From NCBI GenBank assembly GCA_023374045.1, contig CM041779.1, positions 266,982,131 to 267,046,130 on the forward strand: a DNA stretch of 64,000 nt, written 5' to 3'. This DNA is from Limonium bicolor. Taxonomy: Eukaryota; Streptophyta; Magnoliopsida; Caryophyllales; Plumbaginaceae. Positions 62,601 through 64,000 of this stretch are shown piece by piece. The notes under the pieces were generated by a model. It searched no databases, was not told the DNA's origin, and saw only the letters and a list, made by a program, of their open reading frames with translations. The position numbers and the translations under genes were made by a program. Positions within the stretch are counted from its first letter, which is position 1; each line of letters opens with the position of its first letter.

Positions 62601-63931
62601 AACCACGGCTATGTGTGTGTTAATTGTGTGATATTTGTGTGTGTATGTAAGGACCTCCCTCGTATGTTTAACCCGGTTGTAATACTGTATGGCGTGTGGA
62701 TGTGATAGACTCCATAGTGGGGCTCTAACTAATATCTAAAAGTAAGTATGTACTAACAGGGGTGAGGAATCCGGTTGTTCCGGTCGCGCGTTGTTTGGGA
62801 GTGGGTATCCTTTTTAGCCTTACCCTCCTCTCTGTTATGGTTGTTTCCCTCACGGGTTACGATCTCCCATTAGCTTACTCCAAAGCTTAGCTATTCTGAC
62901 TTATGATCGGTTTAGGGGGAACATGTGTTTATGTGGTGTGTTCGGGTCACCATATCCGAACCATCTAAACTTAAGTTACTCGTCCGACTATTAGGACGGT
63001 AATGAGTGTTGTATAACGAGTTTATCATGAGGGTGACATCATTCTCTAGGCTCACCAGTGAATTAACTATGTTTGGGTCGGTTCCTAAGAGAACCGTTCC
63101 CGTTATGTTATGTGATGTTGTTTACTGCAATTCCCATTGCGATGTTGTTATGTGGACGTTGAAACGTGAAAGTGTTGTTATGTGGTGTATGTTATATGTT
63201 GTAAAATGTGGAGTATGTGGATCATGGATATGAATCCCAGTTTGTGATAAGAGGCGTTTAAGGATAACCCGATTAATGGGTAAGTGTCGTCTATTAAGGA
63301 AGTCTCCATTAGAGGAGAAACACTCTAGGGTTAATGAACACAAAGAGTGACTTATCAAGTAAGGATGTGTTATCTGTTTGTTGAGCCCATTGAGGTGGAA
63401 TGTTATGTGTTGTGTGTTTATAGTTTACATGCATGATTCAAATATAATCAACCGCATGCTAAGACGACAATTAGTTGTGCGTGGCCCGGTAGCATGCGGG
63501 CTGCGGGATTACCATACCAGCAAAGGTGCTGAGCCCCTTGGGGGCCACCCTTTCTCTTCTTTTCCTATTTCAGGTACAAGGAGCTGGAAGCCGTTCGAGT
63601 GTAGGACGGGGTAGTCGTTTGTAACTGGGTAATTATTTAAGTTATAAATGTACAGTAGGTGTAGTACGACCAAAATTGTTATCGGCATCAGTTTGTAAAT
63701 ACTCGGCACGGTTGGAAGCCTTGAGTATGTTTTTGTTGTTAATGAAAGGGATAGCAATGTGTAGTCGCTCGGGAATCTAGTCCATCAGACCGATACAATG
63801 TATGTGTAATAGCCTTGTTAGCCACGTGGGTGGTTAACGGCGTGTAACACCAACGAGTTAAGTAATGTGATGAAGGAAGTTTTCCGCAACAGTTTATTGT
63901 TAAGTGTGTTAATGTTGGATGGGGTGTTACA
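59618..63931 (+). repeat. 3' LTR of the LARD, 4314 bp
   Basis: It is colinear with the 5' LTR. Its main differences are a deletion of about 86 bases near 62402 (relative to 53040-53125), the loss of one palindrome arm, and scattered one- to three-base indels. The first bases read TGAAATACCTC instead of TGAAATACCCC. Confidence 0.95.
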
Positions 63932-63936
63932 CTTGT

Positions 63937-64000
63937 GGAAAGATTAGGAAATGATTGGGTGAAGTTTGAAGTGGGAAAACCATTCAAATCTGTCAAAATT
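63937..64000 (+). mobile_element. Continuation of LTR fragment (family E)
   Basis: After the second CTTGT the sequence GGAAAGATTAGGAAATGA continues the LTR interrupted at 50214 (compare 1516-1535 in family A). It is cut by the window end. Confidence 0.75.

Larger units (their letters stand above)
50215..63931 (+). mobile_element. LARD-type non-coding LTR retrotransposon, 13.7 kb
   Basis: A complete element is flanked by CTTGT (50210-50214 and 63932-63936). LTRs are 50215-54638 and 59618-63931. The primer site and polypurine tract match those of the chromovirus. The 5 kb interior has no gag or pol in any frame. Long LTRs with a non-coding interior define large retrotransposon derivatives (LARDs), which rely on proteins of an autonomous partner; the shared signals suggest a Tekay-like partner. 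Confidence 0.93.

Overview
This window looks like gene-poor nuclear heterochromatin of a flowering plant, probably a eudicot. It is AT-rich and almost entirely nested LTR retrotransposons. Plant-specific marks are a plant mobile domain (MAIN-like) gene with GT-AG introns, a Ty3/gypsy chromovirus with an initiator-Met-tRNA primer site and a C-terminal chromodomain, and a Tat-lineage element. I saw no prokaryotic features, rRNA, tRNA or CRISPR arrays.

Layout. 1-3410: 3' part of a giant LTR, inserted into the last visible exon of a minus-strand plant mobile domain (PMD) gene (3411-5855, promoter near 6660). 7013-18224: two minus-strand AT-rich LTRs placed head to tail with no internal domain, the second interrupted by a solo LTR (13165-16948, TSD AACTC). 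18225-45556: a third minus-strand LTR remnant that took two insertions. One is a minus-strand gag-only Tat-lineage element (18472-28853, TSD ACCCC), itself carrying a CACTA-like fragment. The other is a full-length Ty3/gypsy chromovirus (29237-43949, TSD CCTAA) with 4.2 kb LTRs. 45557-48161: unclassified sequence with a degenerate tandem array. 48162-50214 and 63937-64000: one LTR split by a 13.7 kb non-coding LARD-type element (50215-63931, TSD CTTGT).

How the parts work together. The chromovirus encodes Gag, protease, RT, RNase H, integrase and chromodomain. The LARD and the solo LTR have no genes but share its LTR ends, a conserved U3 hairpin, a late-LTR hairpin block and a CG-rich palindrome array; the LARD also shares its primer site and polypurine tract. 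They are therefore likely passengers of such an element. The Gag-only Tat element would need a different partner.

Most notable: (1) an AlkB-type 2-oxoglutarate/Fe(II) dioxygenase copy, with its HxD, distal His and RxNxTxR signatures, sits between Gag and protease of the chromovirus inside a segment that reads as a phase-1 GT-AG intron; (2) several RNA hairpins at the primer site, polypurine tract and inside the LTR keep pairing while their sequence changes between the chromovirus and the LARD; (3) palindrome arrays with a recurrent CGGAC/GTCCG core occupy a fixed place in several LTR families; (4) premature stops in the PMD gene and Tat gag are all TAG, while breaks in the chromovirus pol are all single-base losses in short homopolymers.
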